This document shows positions 8,532 through 16,156 of a stretch of DNA of 50,828 nt, piece after piece; position 1 is the stretch's first letter; every line of letters begins with the position of its first letter. The notes under the pieces were generated by a model. That model was given only the letters and a program-made list of their open reading frames with translations. It ran no database searches and was not told the origin of the DNA. The position numbers and the translations under genes are program-made. Origin of the DNA: Anaerolineaceae bacterium UBA6073. Its GTDB lineage: Bacteria > Chloroflexota > Anaerolineae > Anaerolineales > Anaerolineaceae. The stretch covers positions 54,317 to 105,144 of the forward strand of contig DIXT01000012.1 in NCBI GenBank assembly GCA_002436085.1. Reading direction: 5' to 3'.

Positions 8532-8789
8532 ATGTATGGGATAAATTTGTTGGAAGTTGCAAAAATTTTAGGAGCTACTGCGGCCAGTAACATCTTATTT
8601 ACCAAGCACGGTGCAATTCAGTCGATATATTAGGAAATTGTTAAATATTCTGCTCAACAAAATATTGCCATGGTCAAGGTGCTGATGCGAACTCTTGCCC
8701 AACAAAAAAAGCAGGCGTATGAAGAAGTCGTTAAGATTCTTGGGGAGCACTTTACCGAAGAAGAATTAACAGAGATATTGCCTGTATGA
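8532..8789 (+). pseudogene. 85-codon small gene interrupted by an in-frame TAG
   Basis: An ATG at 8532, 2 nt after the previous stop codon, opens a frame that reads 33 codons (starting MYGINLLEVAKILGATAAS) to TAG at 8631-8633. It then continues in the same frame through a helical, charged stretch (EIVKYSAQQNIAMVKVLMRT, later EEELTEILPV) to TGA at 8787-8789. Both halves look like coding sequence, and the downstream half has no better start than an internal ATG. A nonsense mutation is the simplest reading. Readthrough or a sequencing error are alternatives. Confidence 0.45.
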
Positions 8790-8813
8790 GTAAAAAAGAT
8801 TGCTAACAAGCGC

Positions 8814-8845
8814 TTGTAAAGACTTTCTACCGCTCCGCTTTACAA
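8814..8845 (+). other. Inverted repeat after the island genes
   Basis: TTGTAAAG (8814-8821) and CTTTACAA (8838-8845) form a perfect 8-bp stem with a 16-nt loop. No T tract follows, so it is at best a weak terminator. The remaining bases 8846-9036 show no gene. Confidence 0.3.
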
Positions 8846-9036
8846 AGAATCTGTTTTCCCTACCAAAACTTAAAACCTAGTAAGTATTGTTGGCCTAGAA
8901 TTGGGTGGCTTGTCGTGTTTATTTAACACTCTACCCCCAAAGGCGCGGATCAAGTTAAGGTTTTATAGGTATAAATTAAGGCTGGCGTCAAAAGTATAAG
9001 TTACAAGTCGATTTTTTTTAGTGCTCTCAAATGTCC

Positions 9037-9063
9037 GAAAAACGGCTTGCGAAATCCGCAAAA
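9037..9063 (+). repeat. Right copy of the 27-bp direct repeat
   Basis: Matches 7213-7239 at 25 of 27 positions. This copy lies just upstream of the extended -10 element of the tRNA-Ser gene, so the island boundary coincides with the tRNA promoter region. Confidence 0.75.
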
Positions 9064-9068
9064 ATTTC

Positions 9069-9077
9069 TGGTATAAT
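9069..9077 (+). promoter_or_regulatory. Extended -10 promoter of tRNA-Ser
   Basis: TGG-TATAAT (TG at 9069-9070, TATAAT at 9072-9077) is an extended -10 element 14 nt before the mature tRNA 5' end. A weak -35-like TTGCGA sits at 9047-9052, inside the direct repeat. Confidence 0.6.
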
Positions 9078-9091
9078 AGCGCTCTGCTTGT

Positions 9092-9178
9092 GGAGAGGTC
9101 GCATAGCTGGCCTAGTGCGCTCGCTTGGAAAGCGAGTATACCGATGAGGTATCGCGGGTTCGAATCCCGCCCTCTCCG
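9092..9178 (+). tRNA. tRNA-Ser (GGA)
   Basis: An 87-nt class II tRNA. The acceptor stem GGAGAGG pairs with CCTCTCC, with discriminator G. The anticodon arm CTCGC-TTGGAAA-GCGAG gives anticodon GGA. The long variable arm (ATACC/GGTAT stem) is typical of Ser, and the T arm reads GCGGG-TTCGAAT-CCCGC. No CCA is encoded. Confidence 0.95.
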
Positions 9179-9262
9179 CTGTTTTTATTTAAGCGCGGAA
9201 TGCTTTTCTCCAGGGGTGATACTGAGAAGTATAAACCGACAAAAAATCAGATTTTTTCGCAT

Positions 9263-9294
9263 CTAAATAACAAACTCCCGCGTACACGGGAGTT
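9263..9294 (-). terminator. Likely terminator of the alpha/beta hydrolase gene
   Basis: An 8-bp stem AACTCCCG/CGGGAGTT (9273-9280 and 9287-9294, loop 6) is followed on the minus strand by TTTGTTATTT. It lies 64 nt beyond the hydrolase stop. It may also end the tRNA-Ser transcript, though no plus-strand T tract follows. Confidence 0.55.
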
Positions 9295-9358
9295 GTGTCT
9301 CAGAAGGTCAATCTGTATTTTTGAAATACTATTCTGTTCGATTGGACTTCATGTCCGT

Positions 9359-10189
9359 TTATGCCAGCTGACTGTCAATCCAATCTAACATAGTACCGAT
9401 GACGCGCTCTTTTTCGGGTTCGTTGTGCGTCTCGTGGTAGAGGCCTTCCCAGCGCTGGTAGGTGATGGGCGTCTGGACTTTGCTCGCGAACGTGTCCGAA
9501 CCGCTAATCGGGCAGATACGATCGGCAGTCCCATGCGCGAGGTAGAGCGGAAGTGTCCATTCGTTGGCGTGCTCCAGCACATAATCCGGAGCGCTGTTCA
9601 GGTAAGCACCCAGACGCACACTGACCTTATCATGCACAAGCGGATCTTCTTTGTAAGCCTGGATAACCGTGCTGTCGCGAGAGATGGCTGCCTGCTCCAG
9701 CCCACTGGGGACCGTCAAGTTTGGCAGGATGGGATCCAGCACGCGCACCAGCAGTTTCTGGGACTTCGTCATGGTCCTGGTGTCCAGCGGCGGGCTGGTG
9801 GCGATAATGCCTTTCACGCGCGGCTTTTCCCGCAGAGAGTAATACAAGACGCCCAGCGCGCCCATGCTGTGCCCGTACAGGAAGACTGGCAGCCCGGGAT
9901 TCTCCGTTCTCGCCAGCGCGATAACCTGCGAAAAATCCGCGACCAATTGGTCTACGCTGCCGATAACTCCCTGCCTGCCGTCCGAACGGCCGTGTCCGCG
10001 TCTGTCATAACCGAGCACGCGAAATCCGCGTTCACAAAAGCGCTCCGCTACATGGTCATAGCGCTGGCAGTGCTCCCCCACGCCGTGCAGCAGCACCACC
10101 ACGGCTCTGGCTTCCTGAGCGCAGCCCCAACTGCGGATGTAAAGCCTGAGACCGTCTGAAGCTGTGATATAGCTTTCTCTGATGTCCAT
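9359..10189 (-). CDS. Alpha/beta hydrolase, monoacylglycerol lipase/lysophospholipase type
   Basis: A 276-residue alpha/beta-hydrolase of the serine aminopeptidase S33/Hydrolase_4 group. The oxyanion motif is LLHGVGEHCQRY near residue 34. The nucleophile elbow is YGHSMGALG with Ser near residue 108. The acid is in HGTADRICP, and the His is in LYHETHNEPEKERV near the C-terminus. Family members hydrolyse monoacylglycerols or lysophospholipids; the exact ester substrate is unknown. No signal peptide is visible, so it is probably cytoplasmic. GGGAG precedes the ATG. It is followed upstream on the same strand by the S9 peptidase, 31 nt away, so both may share a transcript. Confidence 0.87.
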   Translation of the reverse strand: MDIRESYITASDGLRLYIRSWGCAQEARAVVVLLHGVGEHCQRYDHVAERFCERGFRVLGYDRRGHGRSDGRQGVIGSVDQLVADFSQVIALARTENPGLPVFLYGHSMGALGVLYYSLREKPRVKGIIATSPPLDTRTMTKSQKLLVRVLDPILPNLTVPSGLEQAAISRDSTVIQAYKEDPLVHDKVSVRLGAYLNSAPDYVLEHANEWTLPLYLAHGTADRICPISGSDTFASKVQTPITYQRWEGLYHETHNEPEKERVIGTMLDWIDSQLA

Positions 10190-10220
10190 GTCTCTCCCAA
10201 TACCTTTAATATTTTCAGGA

Positions 10221-12095
10221 TTATACGCTGAAAATCACCTGCTGAAGTAAAAAGCGCTCAATAGTTCTGTAGAAATCCACGATGGATTCAGATTTGCGAA
10301 AACCGTGCCCTTCGCCCGGGTAGATACGGTAGACATGGGGTACGCGCTTGGCTTTGAGCACTTCCACGATGCTGTCGGATTGGCTTTGGGGCACCACTTT
10401 GTCATCCGCGCCCTGGAAGACAGCAATTGCGTCCTGGATTTTGTGCGCATGGAAGATAGGGGAGAAATCGTGATACTTCTGGGCAGCTTCGGGCAGGCTG
10501 CCTATGAGCGAGGCGTTGTAGTGCGCTTCAAATTTGTGCGTGTCCATGTCCAGAGTGAACAGGTTGGAGACGCCGTATGAGCACAAGCCGGCCTTGAAGA
10601 AACCCGGGTAGTGGATCAGCGCGTTCAGGACGGTGTAACCGCCCGCGCTGCCGCCCTTAATGATGAGGCGGGAAGGATCAGCCAGGCCCATGCCTACCAC
10701 TGCCCGCGCACCTTCCACCGCGTCCTGCAGGTCGAGTTTGCCCCAATTGCCGCGCAGCGCGTCGCGGTAGGAGCGCCCGAAGCCTGTGCTGCCGCGGTAG
10801 TTCACCTCCAGATAGGCATAGCCGCGGCTGGTAAAGAAGGCCGTGTCCAGGTTGAAGCCGATGCGCGCCACAGAGGTCGGGCCGCCGTGAATGTAAACGA
10901 CCAAAGGGGGCAGACCCTCCGCGCTGAACTTGCGATTGGCGGGGGCGTAGTAAGTGCCGAAAACGCGCGCGCCGTCGGAGGAAATCCAATCCACTTCCTG
11001 CGCCAGCGGCAGGTCCGCGGGGTGCAGGTCGTCTGCGCGGCTGCGGGCGGCAATGCGCGTCTGGCTATCTTGCAGTACAAGGATACGGGCAGGCAGGCTG
11101 GGGGACTGGGCGATCAGCGCAAGCGCGCCGCTGGCGGAAACGCTGAGCTGCTCCAGGTTGGTGAAAGCGCCAACCTCCACAGGTTGGGATTCGCCGCTGA
11201 AGATGTCAACTTTGCGCAGGAAGACCTTTGCCTGCTTGTTTTCGAGGTAATAAATGGTGCTGCTGTCAGTTGACCATGCAATGCAGCGTGAGCCCTGTAC
11301 CCAGGCCGGCGGCAGCAGGGATAAGCCGTCCAGGAGGATGCGTTTTTCCCCGCTTTGCAGGTCAAAGAGCACTAATTGGTCCCATTCGCCGCGGTTGCGC
11401 AGATAGGCGAGATAACTCCCGTCAGGGGAGAATTCGGGCTGGAAGGTAGGGGTGATACTGTCGCCGTCCAAAATATGCACTTCCGTAATAGTGTCACCGC
11501 TCTCGTCCAGCAGCGCGAACATCAGGCGCGTTCCGTCCCAGGGCATATTGGGATGGTCCCATTCCACCCAGGCAACAGCTTTGCCATCAGGGCTCCAGGT
11601 CGGCTGCATGTAAAAATCTGCTCCGGACGCGAACACGCGCGGCCAGCTTTGCCCATCCAGGCGGACGAGCGCCAGAACATCGCGCTCTTCGTAGGTGTGG
11701 ACGAATAGGACGCGGTCCTGGGCGGGGGAGAGCTTTGGGCTGGCGCTGTTCCCGAAGACCGGGGTGAGCGGGCGCGGGCTGCCGGGACCGTAAGGGGCGA
11801 AATAGAGGCGGCCGTTCTTTTCCGCGAAGACCGCCCCATCAAGGCCGGCGCAGAACTCGCCGCCGCCGTAGCCGACCCCGCCGGAGGGGCTGAAGCCAGC
11901 GCTGAGCTCATACGGGGCATCAAGGCCAGATTGCGTGAGGAGGCTGGTTTTCCCGCTGAGGGACTGGCACCAGACCAGGCGGTCCGTGCCGGGCGCCCAC
12001 TGAACGTCAGAGAAGCGCGCGCTGTCGCCGATGAGCTCAGGGGTAATCGGAGAAGGCCAGGTGCCGAAAGGTTTGTTGATTTTGGTGTGGGTCAT
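10221..12095 (-). CDS. S9 family peptidase (acylaminoacyl-peptidase/prolyl oligopeptidase type)
   Basis: A 624-residue two-domain serine peptidase. The N-terminal ~370 residues form a WD40/TolB-like propeller with SPDG phrases (WSPDGKAVAWVEW, FSPDGSYLAYL). The C-terminal catalytic domain contains VYIHGGPTS, the nucleophile motif KGGSAGGYT (Ser near residue 481), the acid in FQGADDKVVPQ and the His in YPGEGHGF. S9C enzymes cleave short peptides after size selection by the propeller. No signal sequence is visible, so it is likely cytoplasmic. AGGAG lies 8 nt before the ATG. It probably works in peptide recycling in a protein-fermenting lifestyle (inference). Confidence 0.9.
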   Translation of the reverse strand: MTHTKINKPFGTWPSPITPELIGDSARFSDVQWAPGTDRLVWCQSLSGKTSLLTQSGLDAPYELSAGFSPSGGVGYGGGEFCAGLDGAVFAEKNGRLYFAPYGPGSPRPLTPVFGNSASPKLSPAQDRVLFVHTYEERDVLALVRLDGQSWPRVFASGADFYMQPTWSPDGKAVAWVEWDHPNMPWDGTRLMFALLDESGDTITEVHILDGDSITPTFQPEFSPDGSYLAYLRNRGEWDQLVLFDLQSGEKRILLDGLSLLPPAWVQGSRCIAWSTDSSTIYYLENKQAKVFLRKVDIFSGESQPVEVGAFTNLEQLSVSASGALALIAQSPSLPARILVLQDSQTRIAARSRADDLHPADLPLAQEVDWISSDGARVFGTYYAPANRKFSAEGLPPLVVYIHGGPTSVARIGFNLDTAFFTSRGYAYLEVNYRGSTGFGRSYRDALRGNWGKLDLQDAVEGARAVVGMGLADPSRLIIKGGSAGGYTVLNALIHYPGFFKAGLCSYGVSNLFTLDMDTHKFEAHYNASLIGSLPEAAQKYHDFSPIFHAHKIQDAIAVFQGADDKVVPQSQSDSIVEVLKAKRVPHVYRIYPGEGHGFRKSESIVDFYRTIERFLLQQVIFSV

Positions 12096-12267
12096 GGGAT
12101 CGCTCCTTAGGGGGTGGCGTTCGGTTAAGGTTGTGATGTGCAGGGTGAATTATAGGTGAGGTCGGGTTTGGGTTTTGACGCGCTGTGAGAGGTGGTCGCA
12201 CAGCGCGGAGAGAAGATCGCGCGCAGGTTCATAGGCGTTAATGATAACACCTGGGCGGAAAACGCGG

Positions 12268-12296
12268 TTGACTTAGGTGGGGGGGCGTGCTAAAAT
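12268..12296 (+). promoter_or_regulatory. Promoter of tRNA-Lys
   Basis: TTGACT (12268-12273) and TAAAAT (12291-12296) with 17-bp spacing end 11 nt before the tRNA 5' end. Confidence 0.65.
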
Positions 12297-12307
12297 AATG
12301 CCCTGTC

Positions 12308-12379
12308 GGGCGCGTAGCTCAATGGTAGAGCAGTGGCCTTTTAAGCCATTGGTTCAGGGTTCGAGCCCCTGCGCGCTCA
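12308..12379 (+). tRNA. tRNA-Lys (TTT)
   Basis: A 72-nt class I tRNA. The acceptor GGGCGCG pairs with CGCGCTC (one G-T), with discriminator A. The anticodon arm GTGGC-CTTTTAA-GCCAT gives anticodon TTT. The T arm reads CAGGG-TTCGAGC-CCCTG. No CCA is encoded. Confidence 0.95.
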
Positions 12380-12410
12380 TGTTTTTGTATATCGTGGTTT
12401 ATTCACGTTA

Positions 12411-12437
12411 ACCCCCAGAAATGGGGGTGTTTTTTTT
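12411..12437 (+). terminator. Rho-independent terminator of tRNA-Lys
   Basis: The stem ACCCCC/GGGGGT (loop AGAAAT) is followed by eight T residues at 12430-12437. This is a textbook terminator 31 nt after the tRNA. Confidence 0.9.
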
Positions 12438-12554
12438 CGGGTTTGTGTGCAAAGTCACGCAAATAACACACTGCCCGGTTTGTGTTGAAGATGTCTAATT
12501 GGAGAGCGCAACTCAACCCGCATCCTGTAAACCACGAGTGGCATCACAAATGAT

Positions 12555-12583
12555 GGCGAGTTGAGGATCGAGACTTGACCTAC
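12555..12583 (-). repeat. Degenerate REP-like element
   Basis: This segment resembles the REP palindromes at 18408-18436 and 18502-18530 (GTTGA.GATCG core, GACCTAC end), but its stem has decayed. It lies 55 bp before the duplicated EamA 3' end. The rest of the gap 12438-12638 shows no gene. Confidence 0.4.
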
Positions 12584-12638
12584 TCAAATACTAGTCCTTC
12601 CTTTCTTAGGACTCACAATTTAACAAACCGATCATCAG

Positions 12639-12738
12639 CATTTCTCAATGCTCATGCTGATGATGCACATCCGGCAGATGGTCGTGGCTGTGTTCCTGGG
12701 GTTCGTGGGTGTGCTCATGGCTGTGCTCCCCCGCTGGC
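12639..12738 (-). repeat. Truncated copy of the EamA transporter 3' end (direct repeat, left)
   Basis: A 100-bp copy of 14881-14980 with three mismatches. On the minus strand it encodes the His-rich tail ending HSHDHLPDVHHQHEH plus the stop codon. The rest of the transporter gene is absent here. The two copies are in the same orientation 2242 bp apart and bracket the UDG-like and GIY-YIG genes. Confidence 0.85.
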
Positions 12739-12879
12739 CTGCACGACGACTGCGTCATGGCCCTTGCCATGGCGTGGAATGCCTGCCAGAAAATGTCCGG
12801 CTCCGAAACCCTCCTCATCCCTGACCTCGACCCGCTTGACGAGATAGAAGAAGGGGACAGCAACGATATAAATCTTTGA
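12733..12879 (+). pseudogene. Remnant of phage terminase large subunit (C-terminal tail)
   Basis: Starting exactly at the edge of the duplicated EamA fragment, the plus strand reads 48 codons in frame, beginning AGLHDDCVMALAMAW, to a TGA at 12877-12879. HDDxVMALAxAW is the conserved C-terminal motif of the TerL nuclease domain. No upstream TerL sequence is present, so this is a truncated gene end left by an old prophage. The identification rests on one short motif. Confidence 0.55.
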
Positions 12880-12970
12880 CTTACGGTTCTTACCTGGAAC
12901 CTAATGAACGGCATAATCCAGTCCTATCAGATACAATAACCCTAATAGATACTGTTGATAAAGGGTTGTG

Positions 12971-13678
12971 ATGAGCCTAAACGACACACTGCTCCAAGAT
13001 TTCATGACCACATTCTACGGTTCAGGTAACTATTCGGGGGATTACTGGTTCGTTGGCATGGAAGAAGGGGGTGGTAACGATTTGCTTCAAGTGACCAACA
13101 GGCTCAATGCCTGGATTGAGCTCGGTAAAACAGAGCTGGTCGATATCAACCAATTTCACGTCAAAATCAATCATCCACAATATTTCAGAGATCCCGTCAA
13201 ACTGCAGAGAACTTGGATGCAGCAGACTCGAATTGTGCTGGCTTCCAAGGGGCTAGCTTCCCCCACCCCTGATGTAAGAACCTACCAAAGAGACATAATT
13301 GGAAGGAAAACGAAAGAAACCTGCCTGTTGGAACTGTTACCTTTACCTTCCCCGAGCACAAAGGTTTGGAATTATGCTCTCTGGTCTGGTCTGCCTTTCC
13401 TGAAAGATCGCAGCGCTTATCGTGATTATTGTCTTCCCTGGCGCACCGAGCATATCCGATCAAGGATCAATGAATTCAAACCCAAAGTGGTGGTGTTTAT
13501 GGGTCAGGGTTATTCACAATATTGGCAAGCCATTGCCGGACAAAATTTGAGTTTTGCTGATAAAGGCGGGTTTTGGGCAGCCAGTTCAGAGCACAGTACT
13601 TATATCATCACCAAACATCCGGCTGCCCAGGGTGTCACGAATGCCTATTTTGAGACAATCGGTAAATATCTAAGGTGA
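12971..13678 (+). CDS. Uracil-DNA-glycosylase-fold protein of unknown specificity
   Basis: A 235-residue protein. Its order of motifs fits the UDG superfamily: YWFVGMEEGGGNDL near residue 25 (motif A region, normally GxxPG or similar), the central hydrophobic strand KPKVVVFMGQGY near 175, and ITKHPAAQGVTN near 215 (motif C position, normally HPSP). The catalytic residues of known families are not clearly conserved, so substrate and activity are unknown. ATG 12971 follows AAAGGG by about 6 nt. It is the first gene in the cassette between the 100-bp repeats and converges on the GIY-YIG nuclease. Base composition is lower in GC than the flanking genes. A role in base excision or in attack on modified phage DNA is inference. 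Confidence 0.6.
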   Translation: MSLNDTLLQDFMTTFYGSGNYSGDYWFVGMEEGGGNDLLQVTNRLNAWIELGKTELVDINQFHVKINHPQYFRDPVKLQRTWMQQTRIVLASKGLASPTPDVRTYQRDIIGRKTKETCLLELLPLPSPSTKVWNYALWSGLPFLKDRSAYRDYCLPWRTEHIRSRINEFKPKVVVFMGQGYSQYWQAIAGQNLSFADKGGFWAASSEHSTYIITKHPAAQGVTNAYFETIGKYLR

Positions 13679-13823
13679 TATTAAAGTAATAACTGAGCAC
13701 GGGACAATAATTTAGTCCTCTTCCAAGTGGAAAATAGATTAGATCACGAAACGTTAGACCTAACAGTCAAATTCCACGCGCGGTGAAGACACCAGCATGA
13801 TCTAATAGTCTATAAAGTTAGAT

Positions 13824-14609
13824 TTACTTGGCCAGTAAAAATTTATATATTTCCGGAACATCTTCCCATTCAGGCTGATTGATAGAATGTTCCCGTCCTG
13901 CACTTGGAAGGTCAATCCCAGTTCTAAACGCCCTGAGAGTTGCGTGTTTAGTTCTCCACAAATAGTTGTACGAATTTGGAGTGTTTAATGGAGCGTTTGC
14001 CACGCAAACGGAACTCACATGTGTACTAACACCAGATCGTAGATCCTTAAACTCAGTTTGGATGAATTTAATAATTTCCTGTGGAGCAAATGTTCCTTGC
14101 CTTTGTCCCAGAATTCTTGACGCAATAAAGACTTCCACATGGATTTTCATCTTTCCTCTTTTTCCTTTTTTATACATTCCGGTGATGTTCCACTTTGGCT
14201 TAAGTAAAGAAATCAAATTATCTTCCAGACCCGCTGCGATGTTTAATGGAATTCCTTTATATTCCAGCGGATCCTTCTGAATGAATGCAAAAATTCTTAC
14301 GGCCTGTCCTTGCTCCAAACAAGCCTTAATACTTGCATGATTTCTTATGTTCGTACGCTGCGATGGCCCACATTTCTTGTATAGGTACATCCGTTTCAAC
14401 AAGGTCTGAACTGATTTTCCAATATACATAACCTTATCATTCGCAACAAATGCGTATAGTATGTTCGTTTCACTTTGAAAGTTAGAGAGCTTGAAGGATA
14501 GTTCACCGTTCTCAAGGAACCAGTAGCCTGATTCTTCAAAACCCAGGTCTTGGATGATGCCTAGAGGTTTTTCTCTGGACTGCAAATATGCCTCATTTTC
14601 TTTCGCCAT
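13824..14609 (-). CDS. GIY-YIG nuclease family protein
   Basis: A 261-residue protein with a GIY-YIG endonuclease core near residues 45-135. LYAFVANDKVMYIGKS is the two-strand motif, LLKRM supplies the conserved Arg, and GLEDNLISLLKPKWNITG contains the catalytic Glu and the LKPxWN signature. A basic linker and a C-terminal domain of unknown type (HVEVFIASRILGQRQGTFAP onward) follow. The C-terminal domain may bind DNA; this is not shown. ATG 14609 is chosen because AAAGGG lies 6 nt upstream, whereas an in-frame TTG at 14624 would place the RBS inside the gene. It is AT-richer than its neighbours. The 145-bp gap 13679-13823 to the convergent UDG-like gene shows no feature. Confidence 0.75.
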   Translation of the reverse strand: MAKENEAYLQSREKPLGIIQDLGFEESGYWFLENGELSFKLSNFQSETNILYAFVANDKVMYIGKSVQTLLKRMYLYKKCGPSQRTNIRNHASIKACLEQGQAVRIFAFIQKDPLEYKGIPLNIAAGLEDNLISLLKPKWNITGMYKKGKRGKMKIHVEVFIASRILGQRQGTFAPQEIIKFIQTEFKDLRSGVSTHVSSVCVANAPLNTPNSYNYLWRTKHATLRAFRTGIDLPSAGREHSINQPEWEDVPEIYKFLLAK

Positions 14610-14711
14610 TGGCTGCCCTTTCAATATTTATCGGTCCATAACTAAAGTTTACGAGGTTTTTCAATTTTGACCAGTTATCTCTTATAGTATCGAAGATAGA
14701 TATCCGATCAT

Positions 14712-14852
14712 TTAAAGGATAGACAGCTCATTGTTCTCGCCAGCCTTGTGCAGCACCCGAACAGCACCGTCTGTTAAGGGCTGCACCAAAGGCGCAAATG
14801 GGCTGAATTGGCAGCCTGCCCACTGATAATAAAATGGCCGCCTTTCAAACAT
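14712..14852 (-). CDS. Possible small ORF or gene remnant
   Basis: A 46-codon frame from ATG 14852 (MFERRPFYYQWAGCQF...) to TAA at 14712 has protein-like composition but no RBS and no recognisable family. It may be the tail of a lost gene at the cassette edge. The remaining bases of 14610-14886 hold nothing else I can identify. Confidence 0.2.
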   Translation of the reverse strand: MFERRPFYYQWAGCQFSPFAPLVQPLTDGAVRVLHKAGENNELSIL

Positions 14853-14880
14853 CCTGCACAGCTTATCGACTGATCCTTAA

Positions 14881-14980
14881 CATTTTTCAATGCTCATGCT
14901 GATGATGCACATCCGGCAGATGGTCGTGGCTGTGTTCCTGGGGTTCGTGGGCGTGCTCATGGCTGTGCTCCCCCGCCGGC
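14881..14980 (-). repeat. Direct repeat (right): 3' end of the EamA transporter gene
   Basis: The intact-gene copy of the 100-bp repeat, 97/100 identical to 12639-12738. It covers the last 31 codons, the stop codon and a few bases beyond. Confidence 0.85.
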
Positions 14981-15939
14981 ATGGGGTTGTGCGTATGCGA
15001 GTGGTGCCCGTCCGAGTGGTTGTGGGCATGGGTATGCGTTTCAGCCGGGTGAATGTGCATGTGGATATGCTTCTCAGTGATAGTGAAATAGGTCCCCAGC
15101 AGCATGACTGCCAGCGCGGTCAGGAAAAGGGGTGAGGGTGGGGTGCGGAAAATCAGGAAAGAGAGCGCGACGCCAAAAAACGGCGCTGCCGCGTAAAAAG
15201 CGCTGGTCTTGGCCGCCCCAAGCTGCCGCTGAGCGCTGATATAAAAGAAGATGCTGAGTCCGTAAGCCACAAAACCCAAGCCCAAAGCCCCGAGAACACC
15301 CGGCAGGTACCAATGGGTCTGATGGAGAAGGAGCGCAATGATCAGCGCCCCGATGCCCGAACCAAAGCCTTTGATCACGACCACCTGCAAGGGATCCTTG
15401 AAAGAGAGTTTGCGCGTGAGGTTGTTTTCCAGCCCCCAACAGACACAGGCTGCCAGGACCAGAAGCGAACCGGTGGAGAACTGCAGGCTGCCAGAGTCCT
15501 GCACGGTCAGCAGGATGCTGGCGGCTGTAATCAGGGCAATGGCGGCCCATAAGCGGCGGGAAATAAATTCCCCAAACCATAACAGCGCGATCAGAGTGGT
15601 CGTTACAATTTCAAAATTGTTTAAAAGCGAGGCATTTGCCGGGCTTGTGCGTGCCAGGCCATTCATCAGCAGCAGCGGGGCAGCAATATCGAGCAGAATC
15701 ATCCCGATGATGTACGGCAATTCGGGGCGGCCAAGCTTGCTGTCTTTGCGTTCTTTTCGGATTCCCCGGTTAAGCGTTCCCAGAATAAACATGCCAAGCC
15801 CGGCCCCGAGGTAAAGCAGAGCGGCCATCATAGCCGGCGGCAGTTCAGCCAGCAGCAGCTTCGAAAGCGGCGCGCTGAGGGCGTAGAGCGCTGCCGCGAG
15901 TAGAGCGAAAAGGACTGAACGGTGATACGTTTTCTGCAT
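14887..15939 (-). CDS. EamA/DMT-family transporter with His-rich C-terminal tail
   Basis: A 350-residue membrane protein of the drug/metabolite transporter superfamily. Ten hydrophobic segments are arranged as two EamA repeats (SVLFALLAAALYALSAPLSK at the first, LVLAACVCWGLENNLTRKLS opening the second). The last ~60 residues form a cytoplasmic or periplasmic His-rich tail made of H-x-H pairs (HMHIHPAETHTHAHNHSDGH and onward), ending HQHEH. Such tails bind Zn, Ni or Co in other transporters, so a metal-related role is likely but not proved. The ATG has only a weak AAAG upstream. The 3' end is duplicated 2.2 kb away, which suggests it is an insertion site. Confidence 0.82.
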   Translation of the reverse strand: MQKTYHRSVLFALLAAALYALSAPLSKLLLAELPPAMMAALLYLGAGLGMFILGTLNRGIRKERKDSKLGRPELPYIIGMILLDIAAPLLLMNGLARTSPANASLLNNFEIVTTTLIALLWFGEFISRRLWAAIALITAASILLTVQDSGSLQFSTGSLLVLAACVCWGLENNLTRKLSFKDPLQVVVIKGFGSGIGALIIALLLHQTHWYLPGVLGALGLGFVAYGLSIFFYISAQRQLGAAKTSAFYAAAPFFGVALSFLIFRTPPSPLFLTALAVMLLGTYFTITEKHIHMHIHPAETHTHAHNHSDGHHSHTHNPMPAGEHSHEHAHEPQEHSHDHLPDVHHQHEH

Positions 15940-16156
15940 GCTTTCGAACCATCCATTTTGATCAGGATCAGTGTGCCATAACGCTGCTGCCTGATTTCAG
16001 AAGCTTAAGTATAATTGCAGTACCGCCCTCAGGAGCCAGCAATTCTCACAGCAATTCTCAAGACAGCAAAAGACGTCTGACTTTACAACTTGCTGTGCAG
16101 GATTGATACCATGAAAATTTACGGGCTCCTGCCAAAAACGCGTTTACCGACACCCG

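Noticed and set aside
10611..11273. Plus-strand frame of about 220 codons inside the S9 peptidase gene
   Set aside because: It overlaps conserved catalytic motifs of the minus-strand peptidase and has no RBS or recognisable domain.
12575..12847. Independent gene in the plus-strand frame over the EamA fragment
   Set aside because: Its sequence is the antisense of the His-rich tail joined to an off-frame reading of the terminase remnant.
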